Origin: CAVWSM01 sp963757805
GTDB lineage: Bacteria; Actinomycetota; Actinomycetes; Jiangellales; Jiangellaceae
Direction of reading: 5' to 3'
Length of the DNA: 64,000 bases
Assembly: GCA_963757805.1 (NCBI GenBank)
Contig: CAVWSM010000020.1
Coordinates: 62,001 to 126,000 of the forward strand
Shown: positions 43,999-52,573 of the stretch, piece by piece
Numbering within the stretch: position 1 is the stretch's first letter
How the letters are laid out: each line of letters starts with the position of its first letter
The notes under the pieces: generated by a model
What the model saw: the letters and a program-made list of their open reading frames with translations, nothing else
What the model was told of the DNA's origin: nothing
The model's database searches: none
Made by a program: the position numbers and the translations under genes

Positions 43999-44980
43999 GG
44001 GAAACCAGATATGGGGAGTTGTACGGCGACTGGGCGCGATCGCGTTGCTCGTGGTCGGGTTCGTGCATTTGCAGGAATACCGCGATGGCTATTCCGAGAT
44101 CGACACGATCGGCGTGTTGTTCCTGCTCAACTTCGCGGCGGCGACGGCAATCGGGATCGGCCTCTTGCTCCCGGCGGAGCGGCTCATTCCTCGGTGGGGG
44201 TCGACCGTCGTGACACTGCTAGCGCTCGGCGGCATCGGGCTCTCGGCGACCTCGTTCGTAATGTTGCTGATCGCCGAGCGGCGTCCGCTGTTCGGCTTCA
44301 TGGAGCCGGGCTTCGATCCGGACGCGATCATGCTCTCGAGGGTCAGTGAGATTGCGACGGTCGCTCTGCTGGGCGCGTACGTCATCTCGAGGTTCTTCGC
44401 TGGCCCGAAGGGCGCGCATCGCGCTGCCCCGCCCGGTCGGGCTGCCGACGCGTCGAGTGACCGTAAGTCCCGTGTCATGCATAGCGTGCTCGGCCCCGCC
44501 GTACTCAGCGCAGCTGCGCTCCTACTCGCGGCCTGCGGTGGCGACGATGGGAATGACTCGACGCAGCCGGGCTCCGTACCGGAGGGGGCTACCGTGGCCG
44601 TCACCGATATTGATGGGCAGTCCGTGCTCGTCAACGCCTCCGGTCAGGCGCTATACGTGTCGGATGAGGAAGCGGACGGCAACGTGCTGTGCGTGAGTGA
44701 CGGATGCCTGGCGTTCTGGGAACCCCTTGTGATCGACAGTGGGGAACCAACCGGTGATGTGTCCGGTGAGCTGGGCACGCTGCAGCGACCTGACGGCGAC
44801 AACCAGGTGACCCTCGATGGGCGGCCGCTTTACACGTTCTCGGAGGACTCTGCTGGTGAGGTCAACGGTGACGGACTGTCCGACACCTTCGACGGTCAGA
44901 CTCTGACCTGGCGCGTCACGACGACCACCGGCACTGGGACGACGGAAGCGCCTGACGACTCGGGCGGCTACGGCTACTGA
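43997..44980 (+). CDS. Four-helix membrane domain fused to a secreted YxxxD-repeat lipoprotein-like domain
   Basis: A 327-residue open frame. Residues 1-135 contain four hydrophobic segments (about 10-27, 38-58, 70-92 and 117-134). Residue 161 is a Met that starts a perfect lipoprotein signal (MHSVLGPAVLSAAALLLAAC). The rest has two secreted-repeat motifs, GQALYVSDEEADG with CLAFWEPL, and GRPLYTFSED. Normally these would be two proteins. Either this is a true fusion, the downstream lipoprotein starts separately at ATG 44477, or a stop has been lost between them. Confidence 0.6.
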   Translation: MGNQIWGVVRRLGAIALLVVGFVHLQEYRDGYSEIDTIGVLFLLNFAAATAIGIGLLLPAERLIPRWGSTVVTLLALGGIGLSATSFVMLLIAERRPLFGFMEPGFDPDAIMLSRVSEIATVALLGAYVISRFFAGPKGAHRAAPPGRAADASSDRKSRVMHSVLGPAVLSAAALLLAACGGDDGNDSTQPGSVPEGATVAVTDIDGQSVLVNASGQALYVSDEEADGNVLCVSDGCLAFWEPLVIDSGEPTGDVSGELGTLQRPDGDNQVTLDGRPLYTFSEDSAGEVNGDGLSDTFDGQTLTWRVTTTTGTGTTEAPDDSGGYGY

Positions 44981-44986
44981 GCCGAG

Positions 44987-45821
44987 TCAGGACTTGGCGA
45001 GTGCGGCGCCGACAGTCTTGTGGCCTAGGTAGGCCTCGATGCTGTGCGCCGCGTCGCCCGGGTTGTTGACCTCGAGGTCGGCCACTTTCGGACGAGCCCT
45101 TGTAGTAGGCCTTGATCGGGTGGCCGATGGCGACCGGGTCGTTGCGGCTGTAGGCACTCACCCAGCGCCCCACGCCGGCGGGATACCGGGCGCCGGTCGG
45201 CAGGTGGTTGCGCACGATCTCGAGGCCGAGCGGTGATCCGGCGGTCAGCAGCAGTCGTACGTCGACGCCTCGGGGCATCTCGCCGGACGACACAAAGTCG
45301 TACGCAACCACTGATCCGAGGCTGTGCCCCACCACCACGACCGGACCGGTCACGCCGTCGACGGCCTCGCGCACGATGTCGAGGACAGCCTTGCGGCACG
45401 TCTCGTCGGCGAGGTAGTAGGCGACGTCGCTGAGGTGCGCGCGGATAATCCGTTCGTCGAGCGAGCTGTGGCTGGCCAGCCAGTCGAGCGCGGGGCCGAG
45501 GAACTTCGGCAGCCCGAAGCCTTCCTCGCGCACCGGCGGCTGCCAGCCCTCGCGCGTCGCGGCCTCCGCGGCCATCGCCGCGAGCAGCCGGTCGGCCTCG
45601 TCTACAGCCTCGAGGTTAGGCGACTTCTTCTTTCCGCCACGGCGCGTGACCAGGTCGGCAAGCGCATCTCCGTAGTAGGGCAGGCGGACATCAGCCGTCC
45701 GGACCTCGCCACCTCCCGCGACCCGAAGTCCTGTGTTGAGAGCCTTGACCCACGTGGTGGTCAGGCCGCTGGCTTTCTTGCGCTCCTGGCCGCGGCCGTG
45801 GACGAGAACGTACGTGGTCAT
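44987..45821 (-). pseudogene. Alpha/beta-fold hydrolase paired with a serine protease, frameshifted near its 3' end
   Basis: Starts at ATG 45821 (MTTYVLVHGRGQERKKASG) and carries the nucleophile elbow VVVGHSLGSVVAYDF. Just after HPIKAYYKGSS the frame drifts into Arg-rich nonsense. One extra A in the run at about 45093 explains this: removing it restores VADLEVNNPGDAAHSIEAYLGH and a stop at 44987. The start overlaps the serine protease stop (ATGA), so the two are one operon. The substrate, lipid or peptide, is unknown. Confidence 0.78.
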
Positions 45822-46816
45822 GGCAGCTCCCCTGCGGCGAAGACGGTGGCGAGCAGCGCCCCCGTGGCGCCATTCATCTTGGCGTGTTTCTTCTTCAGGT
45901 CTTTGACAATCACGCTGGCTCGGATGCCCTCGTTGGCCACCCAGTGGATCGTGTCGTCACCGTCGTCCGGCGACCAGACGGATCCATCACTCTTGAGATA
46001 GCGGCCCTGCGCGTCGATATCGGGCACGCCGCTGTGGTGCAACGCCACGACCTCCCACTGGTCGTTGAGCACCGGCGACCCGCTGGAGCCGGGGTTGGTG
46101 TCGGCGAAGTAGTGCAGGAACCGTTGCAGCTCATCCTTGAGGCGGTTCTCTCGGATCGCGATGCGCTTGGTGTCGCCCTCGGGGTGCTGCACGATGTTGA
46201 GCCACTCGCCCACCATCGCCTTGCCGGTCGCGCCGATGAGGGGCAGCACGCCTTGGGTTGCACCCGGTGCTCGCGTGCCGCCGACGGCGACGATGGTGTA
46301 GTCGAGCGACTTGTTGGTCGCGAAGAGCTGGTCGGGACAGAGCGGGTACTTCTTGGGGCGGACGGCGCCGTCGTCGCGTTCCTCGTAGTTGAACTGCACC
46401 GAGCTGCCGGCTGCCTCGGCCGCCGTCGCCAGGACGTGGTTGTTGGTCATCAGGACCCGCTCGGCGATGAGGAATCCAGTGCCGTAACCCGCGTTGTTGC
46501 CGATGACCACCCGTCCAACGGCGCGCATCGCCCGCGCACCGTGTGTCAGGTAGGACGAGGAAAGCAGCTCATCACCACCGATGATCCGCTCGAGCGTTGC
46601 CTCTCTTACGTGGTGCACCCGCGTGAGGCGGTCGACGCGTCGCGCAAGCAGGTCGGGTGGGTTGGCTGGCGACGGTCGCCCGGCACGTAACGCATCATCG
46701 CTCGCGGCCCGCACGTCAGCGCGCTCACGCCAACGCCCCGCGGCCGACGGGTCGACCCAGTCAATCTTCACAGCGGCCACCCCCAGCCCACCCAGAGTCG
46801 TCCCTGGGAAGAGCAT
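45818..46816 (-). CDS. Trypsin-like (V8/glutamyl endopeptidase-type) serine protease with N-terminal helical domain
   Basis: A 332-residue protein without a signal peptide. Residues 1-95 form a charged helical domain. The protease follows, with catalytic His127 (MTNNHVLA), Asp172 (KSLDYTIV) and Ser245 (NPGSSGSPV). Cytoplasmic trypsin-like proteases with an N-terminal adaptor region and a coupled alpha/beta hydrolase recall proteolytic modules proposed in bacterial conflict systems. The ATG lacks a clear ribosome site; a GTG at 46780 (VAAVKIDWVDPS) is an alternative start. Confidence 0.8.
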   Translation of the reverse strand: MLFPGTTLGGLGVAAVKIDWVDPSAAGRWRERADVRAASDDALRAGRPSPANPPDLLARRVDRLTRVHHVREATLERIIGGDELLSSSYLTHGARAMRAVGRVVIGNNAGYGTGFLIAERVLMTNNHVLATAAEAAGSSVQFNYEERDDGAVRPKKYPLCPDQLFATNKSLDYTIVAVGGTRAPGATQGVLPLIGATGKAMVGEWLNIVQHPEGDTKRIAIRENRLKDELQRFLHYFADTNPGSSGSPVLNDQWEVVALHHSGVPDIDAQGRYLKSDGSVWSPDDGDDTIHWVANEGIRASVIVKDLKKKHAKMNGATGALLATVFAAGELP

Positions 46817-46980
46817 GCTGCCGCCCGAATGATACGCGGAACACGATCTTCGCGGGGCGTTTCACCGTTGGGATATCGCGGTCCTCGGCTCGGTGTCGGG
46901 CATCACTGGCTATCTGGTGATCGCGGGCACGTCGCTACGCCTTGGGGGCAGATGCTCCAGCCCTGAGAGTCGTAATGGCG

Positions 46981-47934
46981 TTACCACCAGTAGGGCGGTT
47001 GCGGCGTGTAGGGCTCTTCGAGCGTCTGGATCTCGTCGCCGGTCAGGGTGACATCGAGCGCCGCGACGGCGTCGGCCAGGTGGTGCTGCCTGGTTGCACC
47101 CACAATCGGGGCCGAGACGATCGGCTTGGCCAACAGCCATGCCAGTGCTACTTGAGACATCGGAATCCCTCGGGCTGCAGCGACCTTCTGCACCGCCTCA
47201 ACGACCGGACGGTCGACATCCAGATCGAAGGTCTTCGCGACCGCATCCTTGGCTGAGCGTTGTGTCTGCTCACCCCATGGCCGCGTCAGCCGGCCCTTTC
47301 CCTGGGGCGAATAGGGGACGCAGCCGACCCCCATGTCCGCGCACATCGGGAGCATCTCCCGCTCCTCCTCACGCTTGATCAGGTTGTACTGGTCTTGCAT
47401 GGCCACGAAGCGAGTCCAGCCGTGAAGATCTGCGGCGTGCTGCAGCTTGGCGAACTGCCAGGCGAACATCGACGAGGCGCCGAGATAGCGGGCCTTACCC
47501 GCCTTGACCACGTCATGGAGTGCCTCCATGGTCTCCTCCACCGGTGTGTCGGGGTCGAAGCGGTGGATCAGGTAGAGGTCGACGTAGTCGGTGCCCAGTC
47601 GCGCCAGGGAAGCGTCGATCTGCTCCATGATCGCCTTGCGCGACAACCCCTGGCCGCCGGGGCCGTCGTGCATCTTGCCGGAGACCTTGGTGGCCAGAAC
47701 GGTGTCCTCGCGCCGGGAGTACTTCTTGACGGCGCGCCCGACGAACTCCTCCGAGCTGCCCAGCTGGTAGACGTTGGCGGTGTCCCACAGGGTGATGCCG
47801 AGTTCGACGGCCTGCTGGAAGAAAGGTTGCGAGGAATCCTCGTCCAACGACCACTCGTTGAATCCGCTGGATGAGTCCCCGTAGCTCATACAGCCGAGCG
47901 CGATGCGGCTGACCTTCAAACCCGTTCGACCCAA
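46981..47934 (-). CDS. Aldo/keto reductase
   Basis: A 317-residue TIM-barrel oxidoreductase with the NADPH and catalytic pattern of the YajO/Gra-orf5-like group: LGITLWDTANVYQLGSSEE (catalytic Asp/Tyr), VDLYLIHRFDPDTP and SQVALAWLL near the C-terminus. The start is uncertain. The usual N-terminus MEYTRLGRTGLKV is present, but the expected ATG reads ATC (47949), and the caller must use TTG at 47934. Substrate unknown. Confidence 0.87.
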   Translation of the reverse strand: MGRTGLKVSRIALGCMSYGDSSSGFNEWSLDEDSSQPFFQQAVELGITLWDTANVYQLGSSEEFVGRAVKKYSRREDTVLATKVSGKMHDGPGGQGLSRKAIMEQIDASLARLGTDYVDLYLIHRFDPDTPVEETMEALHDVVKAGKARYLGASSMFAWQFAKLQHAADLHGWTRFVAMQDQYNLIKREEEREMLPMCADMGVGCVPYSPQGKGRLTRPWGEQTQRSAKDAVAKTFDLDVDRPVVEAVQKVAAARGIPMSQVALAWLLAKPIVSAPIVGATRQHHLADAVAALDVTLTGDEIQTLEEPYTPQPPYWW

Positions 47935-47949
47935 CCGTGTGTACTCGAT

Positions 47950-48430
47950 CGCGCGCCCCCTCCACTCATGCCGACCAGTTGCGGGCCTCTCCCGGGCTTC
48001 GAATCAGCTTGGTCGCAATCTGATCGGGACCACCTTCCCGTCATCGGCCAGATCGCGCGACCCGCGGCAATTGAGAGGATAGTCGGGCTCGGGCGTGGTG
48101 ACGTGTGACCAGTGCCGGTGACCTCGCAGGGAATGCGGCGCCGGTCGTACGCGCTCAAATGAGTGCCTTGTGTACAGGGAGGAGTTCTGGCCTGCAGCCT
48201 CAACAGCTCGCCAGGCGCTAGTATTGGGCCAGCATCGGCCACCCGCGGTGTCCCTCGTCGAACGAGAATTCTGTCGCTGTGGCCGTGGCGTCAAGGTTTA
48301 ACTGCGTCGATCCCTGAGTCGACCGGGTGGGGCGAGTCGCGACGTGGGGGTGTCCCCCCGAGACTCAATCCGCTACGTCTCGGCGGCGTCCCGGCCGGAG
48401 TCCGGCCGCGTTTAGGAGGAGGAGGCTAGA
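47950..48430. other. 481-bp intergenic region upstream of the SNF2 helicase
   Basis: No convincing gene on either strand. It holds a G5-TGT-C5 hairpin at 48346-48358 and a palindrome CGGCCGGA-G-TCCGGCCG at 48392-48408. The palindrome ends four bases before the strong AGGAGGAGG ribosome site (48413-48423) of the helicase, so it could be an operator or could mask that site in mRNA. The rest is featureless to me. Confidence 0.5.
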
Positions 48431-50566
48431 TTGGCTAGAAGGGTCGAGCGCCGTTCCGGCACGACTCGAACGGCCGCACGGTCTGCGCGTGGTGCCCGCG
48501 GCCTGGACAACGAGGGCATTATCCCGATCCTCGCGCGCAGCGTGCGCGAGGTCGAGGCAGACGTTAAGCGGGGTCCCTTGAGGCCCTCGGCACGCACCAA
48601 GTTCCAGGTTGTCGCCTTGCTGGTGCGTGAGGAACGTGCCCGCGTCAAGGCTGACGAGACCAGAAGCGACGCCTATCGCGCCGGGCAGCTCAAGCGCCTC
48701 GACGGAATCGCGACGATCCTGGCGGGGGCTGCCGTCCGCGACACCTCGCTGCTCGCGTTGCTCGCCGAGGACGCCGTGGTCTCCGACGCGGCCAGGTCGC
48801 TCAAGCGCGACATGATGATCGCGGCGGGTATGGAGCCCACCGCCGACGAAGCCACCACCAGCGAGCCGGTGGCCGCCTCTGCGACGACCAAGCGCCAGGT
48901 CGTGCCGCAGTCGGTCGTCTCGCGACAGCTTGCCAATCCATTCCTCGCGCCCGAATACACGATCGCCGGCGCACGTGAGCCCCGCACACGCCGCCTTGCC
49001 AGCTGGGAGCTGATAGGCCCGCTGCTCAACTCGTTCGAGTACGCGGCTGACGGAGCCTCTGCATGCATGGCCCTTCCCGAAGCGACCTCCCTCCGAGCGC
49101 CGCGTGGCCTGACGCTGATGCCACACCAGGCGCAACTGGTCGCCGCGACTGAGCACGGCCACCGGACCTTCCTGCTCGCCGATGAGCCAGGCCTGGGCAA
49201 GACGGCTCAGGCATTGCTCGCCGCACAGGCCGCGAATGCCTACCCGCTGCTCGCTGTCGTACCGAACGTGGTCAAGACCAACTGGGCGCGCGAGGCCGGC
49301 ATTTGGACGCCCGGCCACCCGGCCACCGTGGTCCACGGGGACGGCGACACGATCGACGGGTTCGCCGACATCGTCATCGTCAACTACGAGCTGCTCGACC
49401 GTCACATTGGCTGGCTCGGCGACCTCGGCTTCCGCGGCATGGTGGTCGACGAGGCGCACTTCATCAAGAACAAGAAGTCCCAGCGTTCCCAGCACGTTCT
49501 GCAGCTCTCCGAGCGCATCCAGGCCCGTACCGCGCGACCCTTGTTGATGGCACTCACCGGCACCCCGCTGATCAACGACATCGACGACTTCAGGGCCATC
49601 TGGCAGTTCCTCGGCTGGATCGACGAGCGAAAGCCGGGCGCCGAGCTGATGGCGTCCCTGGAGGAGGCCGGCCTAGCACCGACGGATCCCGGGTTCTATG
49701 CGGCTGCCCGCACCAGCGTGATCGACCTGGGCATAGTCCGTCGCCGCAAGATCGACGTGGCCGCCGACATCCCCGCCCGCCGCATCGCCGACCTCCCGGT
49801 CGAGCTCGACGACGCCGTCGGCCGCTCGATCCGCGACGCCGAGCGCGAGCTCGCCGGCCGCCTCTTGTCGCGCTATCAGAGCGCACTCGAGACGCGGGCC
49901 CCCGGTGTTGACGTACAGGGCATCGATCACGATCTCGTGCGCCGGGTTGCCGGGTGGGAGCTGGCCGATACCGCCACGGCGAAGACCGGCGAGAACGTGT
50001 TCGGCATGATGCGACGCATCGGCCAGGCCAAGGCTGGCCTCGCCGCCGACTACGCCGCGCAGCTCGTACACAGCGTCGGCAAGGTCGTCTTCTTCGCCAA
50101 GCACGTCGACGTCTTGGACCTCGCCGAAGAGACCTTCGCCAAGCGCGGCATTCGCCACGCATCGATCCGGGGCTCCCAGACGACCACCAAGCGCCAGAGG
50201 AACATCGACGCCTTCGTCAACGACCCCGACGTCTCCATCGCGGTCTGCTCGCTGAAGGCCGCCGGCGTGGGCATTAACCTCCAGGTCGCCTCCAACCTCG
50301 TGCTCGCCGAGCTCTCCTGGACCGACGCCGAGCAGACACAGGCCATCGACCGCGTGCATCGCATCGGTCAGGCGGAGCCCGTCACCGCCTGGCGCATCAT
50401 CGCAGCGCAGACCATCGACACGAAGATCGCCGAACTCATCGACAGCAAGGCCGGGCTCGCCGCCAGGGCGCTCGACGGTTCGGACGAAGAGGTTTCATCG
50501 GCGACCGACGTGCAACTCGAGGCTCTCGTCGCGCTGTTGACGGACGCGTTGTCAGCGTCGCCGTAG
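48431..50566 (+). CDS. SNF2-family DNA-dependent ATPase / helicase (SMARCAL1-like)
   Basis: A 711-residue protein, TTG start behind AGGAGGAGG. The N-terminal 200 residues are basic and helical with no known domain. RecA domain 1 has DEPGLGKT (about residue 251), the DEAH box (about residue 340) and ALTGTPLIN. RecA domain 2 ends with the SNF2 signature QAIDRVHRIGQ (about residue 637). It is likely to remodel or anneal DNA. No methyltransferase, nuclease or DISARM-type partner lies beside it, so a repair role is as likely as defence. Confidence 0.88.
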   Translation: MARRVERRSGTTRTAARSARGARGLDNEGIIPILARSVREVEADVKRGPLRPSARTKFQVVALLVREERARVKADETRSDAYRAGQLKRLDGIATILAGAAVRDTSLLALLAEDAVVSDAARSLKRDMMIAAGMEPTADEATTSEPVAASATTKRQVVPQSVVSRQLANPFLAPEYTIAGAREPRTRRLASWELIGPLLNSFEYAADGASACMALPEATSLRAPRGLTLMPHQAQLVAATEHGHRTFLLADEPGLGKTAQALLAAQAANAYPLLAVVPNVVKTNWAREAGIWTPGHPATVVHGDGDTIDGFADIVIVNYELLDRHIGWLGDLGFRGMVVDEAHFIKNKKSQRSQHVLQLSERIQARTARPLLMALTGTPLINDIDDFRAIWQFLGWIDERKPGAELMASLEEAGLAPTDPGFYAAARTSVIDLGIVRRRKIDVAADIPARRIADLPVELDDAVGRSIRDAERELAGRLLSRYQSALETRAPGVDVQGIDHDLVRRVAGWELADTATAKTGENVFGMMRRIGQAKAGLAADYAAQLVHSVGKVVFFAKHVDVLDLAEETFAKRGIRHASIRGSQTTTKRQRNIDAFVNDPDVSIAVCSLKAAGVGINLQVASNLVLAELSWTDAEQTQAIDRVHRIGQAEPVTAWRIIAAQTIDTKIAELIDSKAGLAARALDGSDEEVSSATDVQLEALVALLTDALSASP

Positions 50567-50650
50567 CTAAGCGCCGCCACAAGGCACTCCAACGGCCCGC
50601 GGATCGGGGGATGGTCAGAACGGTCCGCCCGGGGGCTTACGGTGGCAGCC

Positions 50651-51301
50651 ATGGCTGAGTTGATCACCCCCAAGCACTTCCACGACGCCGCGGGCGTCGA
50701 CGACTGGCGAGTCTTGTGGTCGGTTGCGTTCGCGGTCTTCCGCACGGGCGACTACACCACGGGCTTGAAGCTGGTCAATGAGATCGGACGGGTCGCCGAG
50801 GCGGCGGGCCACCATCCAGATCTCAACCTGCGTTCCGGCGTGTTGGAGGTTCGGCTGGTCACCAAGGAGCACTGGTCACTGACCGACCTCGACCTGTCCC
50901 TGGCCAGACAGATCTCGGTGGCCGCCAAGGAGCTCGGCGTCAGCGCCGATCCCGACCACACCCGGACCTGGGAGTTCGCACTCGACGCCCTCGACGTCGA
51001 CAAGGTGCGCACCTTCTGGTGCGCGGTGCTTGGCTATGAAATGGCTGGGGACACCGACATCGCCGACCCCGACGGACTCTACCCGCCGGTCTACGTGCAG
51101 CAGATGGACGAGATGCGCACCGGCCGCAACCGCATTCACATCGACGTCGGCGTCCCGCACGACCAAGCCGAAGCTCGCGTGGCCGCCGCGCTGGCAGCCG
51201 GCGGCACCCTGGTCAGCGACAAGTTCGCCCCGATGTGGTGGACGCTGGCCGACCCCGAGGGCAACGAGGTCGACCTCGCTACCTGGATCGGCCGCGACTG
51301 A
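50651..51301 (+). CDS. Fusion of a pterin-4a-carbinolamine dehydratase-like domain and a VOC domain
   Basis: From ATG 50651 (MAELITPKHFHDAAGVDDW), 216 residues. The N-terminal half matches PCD: VNEIGRVAEAAGHHPDLNLR holds the HHPD signature. The C-terminal half is a VOC/glyoxalase fold: FALDALDVDKVRTFWCAVLGYE, NRIHIDVGVPHD and ADPEGNEVDLATW. PCD-VOC fusions occur in Actinobacteria and are usually named VOC family proteins. The pterin site may be vestigial or regulatory. A GTG nine bases upstream is also open. Confidence 0.8.
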   Translation: MAELITPKHFHDAAGVDDWRVLWSVAFAVFRTGDYTTGLKLVNEIGRVAEAAGHHPDLNLRSGVLEVRLVTKEHWSLTDLDLSLARQISVAAKELGVSADPDHTRTWEFALDALDVDKVRTFWCAVLGYEMAGDTDIADPDGLYPPVYVQQMDEMRTGRNRIHIDVGVPHDQAEARVAAALAAGGTLVSDKFAPMWWTLADPEGNEVDLATWIGRD

Positions 51302-51609
51302 GCACCCGAGAAACAAACTGGTGGTCCCCTGCTCGGTCCAATCTCGAATTCGCGTCGAGGAGCGGGACGAAACGAGCTCGGCCCCGCATGTGCGGGTACG
51401 CCACTACCGGGCGCCCGTGCGAGCGCGCGCCCAGCAGCACCAACGGACGTTCCGCGTGAACGTTTCGGGCACGCGGGGCGCTATCGATCAAGGAAGTTTG
51501 GGGCACTCAAGCTGCCTGGGTGCCTAGTTTCTCGGGGTTCGGCGGCGAAACGTTGACGAAGAGCCGTGCGCTGCCAAAGGGCGTCGATCGCCCTTGCCGG
51601 TGCACCGAG
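51302..51609. other. 308-bp intergenic region
   Basis: Lies between the ends of the PCD-VOC gene and the NIPSNAP gene. No open frame in it resembles a protein. It contains a GC-rich stretch near 51409-51432 (GGGCGCCCGTGCGAGCGCGCGCCC) that can fold and may act as a terminator for the PCD-VOC transcript. Nothing else is evident. Confidence 0.4.
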
Positions 51610-51930
51610 TTACCCCTTTGGGTGGTCAGGGAGTAGTGGACGCATGAAAGTTCGCTCGTAGCGCAGGACGCACCCGCTGTCATCCCTGATGCCGTCCGCC
51701 TCGAGGAAATCGGGATCCTTGCCGAACATGCCTCGGTACTCCTCATAGGCGGCCAGGCTGGGGAAGCTGAACAAGGCGAGGGCCTTGTCACTTGCACCCT
51801 CTGCAGGCAGGTAGTAGCCGTGGTGGGTGCCACCGTGCGCATCGACTAGTTCGATCCATCGGCGACCAAAGCGTTCGAAGGCGTCGATCTTCGAAGGATC
51901 GATCACGTACTCAACAACACATGTGATCAC
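51610..51930 (-). CDS. NIPSNAP-family protein
   Basis: A 106-residue ferredoxin-like alpha/beta protein: VVEYVIDPSKIDAFERFGRRWIELV, then HHGYYLPAEGASDKALALFSF and YEEYRGMFGKDPDF follow the NIPSNAP domain. The family has no defined biochemistry in bacteria. It is the last host-like gene before the integrated element. Confidence 0.82.
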   Translation of the reverse strand: MITCVVEYVIDPSKIDAFERFGRRWIELVDAHGGTHHGYYLPAEGASDKALALFSFPSLAAYEEYRGMFGKDPDFLEADGIRDDSGCVLRYERTFMRPLLPDHPKG

Positions 51931-52081
51931 ACCGTCATCCTAAGGACTGGACTCATCGGCACTCAGCAAGATCGACTGCGCTACTCGCACATCGGCACGA
52001 CCGACGCCGGCGGTATGTGCGGACACGGTGCGCCCTCTCCGGTTACCACCTCAGCGGCACGCGACGGGCTCACGTCACCGC

Positions 52082-52100
52082 TCACACGTTGAAGCGGAAC
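52082..52100 (+). repeat. Left attachment-core repeat (attL/attR-type) of the ychF element
   Basis: TCACACGTTGAAGCGGAAC, identical to 57537-57555. This copy is the detached duplicate: no ychF reading frame continues beyond it, consistent with its being the far end of the inserted DNA. Confidence 0.85.
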
Positions 52101-52162
52101 GATACGCGCGGTTTGGGCTGGTGCTCGGTCACCGTTGGCTGGAGACCGAAAAACATACTTTT

Positions 52163-52177
52163 GACCTGCGGAAACGC
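52163..52177 (+). repeat. Arm-type repeat A, left copy
   Basis: GACCTGCGGAAACGC, identical to 57516-57530. The core motif TGCGGA is shared with arm repeat B, as expected if one integrase domain binds all of them. It lies 62 bases inside the left core; the right copy lies 6 bases inside the right core. Confidence 0.65.
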
Positions 52178-52230
52178 GCTCTTTACGTTCGCTGGACGTC
52201 GTTGGCGACGATCGGTCTCCGCGTGACTTC

Positions 52231-52251
52231 TTGCGGACTATTTGCGGACCG
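52231..52251 (+). repeat. Arm-type repeat B, left copy (tandem TGCGGAC units)
   Basis: TTGCGGAC, four bases, then TGCGGACCG; the right copy at 57475-57495 differs only in three of the four spacer bases. Two TGCGGAC units 12 bases apart in each arm look like paired N-terminal-domain binding sites of a tyrosine recombinase. Confidence 0.65.
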
Positions 52252-52255
52252 CTCG

Positions 52256-52573
52256 CTAGTCATCGGCCCTCTCGGACACCGTCGTCTTGATCCAGGCAGG
52301 GTCGCGGCGAACGGCCACGATGGCGAGCACGTCGATCCGGTTGGCGCCAACGAGATAGACGGCCATGTACGGGAACCGCTTGAGCAGCACTCGACGGTAG
52401 GACTCGAACAGGATGACCCCGGACTCGGGGAACATCCCGATGCGCTCGACCTGCTCATCCAGCCGCGCTTCGAACCGAGACAGCAGGGCCGGGTCGAACT
52501 GCTCGTAATGGGCATAGATCGCGGCAAGGTCGTCTTCCACCATTGGATGAAAGACCACGACCCGCAGAGTCAC
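52256..52573 (-). CDS. RelE/ParE-superfamily toxin
   Basis: A 105-residue protein from the GTG at 52573 (VTLRVVVFHPMVEDDLAAIY). The ParE-like pattern is clear: HYEQFDPALLSRFEARLDEQVERI, then SGVILFESYRRVLLKRFPYMAVYLV and a C-terminal strand IDVLAIVAVRRDP. The start overlaps the stop of the antitoxin fragment as GTGA. Because the antitoxin N-terminus is missing, the module's control is probably broken. Confidence 0.85.
   Translation of the reverse strand: MTLRVVVFHPMVEDDLAAIYAHYEQFDPALLSRFEARLDEQVERIGMFPESGVILFESYRRVLLKRFPYMAVYLVGANRIDVLAIVAVRRDPAWIKTTVSERADD

Larger units (their letters stand above)
51931..52255. other. 325-bp region spanning host DNA and the left end of the integrated element
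   Basis: No gene seen. Bases up to 52081 are host flank. The 19-bp core repeat lies at 52082-52100, and the two arm-type repeats follow at 52163-52177 and 52231-52251. The ParE-like gene ends at 52256. Local base composition is lower in GC around 52141-52180 than in most of the window. Confidence 0.6.

Noticed and set aside
48431..51301. DISARM- or Druantia-like defence operon around the SNF2 helicase
   Set aside because: No methyltransferase, PLD, DUF1998 or nuclease partner lies next to it; neighbours are an aldo/keto reductase and a PCD-VOC protein.
52082..52100. The 19-bp repeat as chance similarity
   Set aside because: It coincides with the ychF stop, has matching arm repeats at both ends and encloses an integrase remnant, so chance was judged unlikely.
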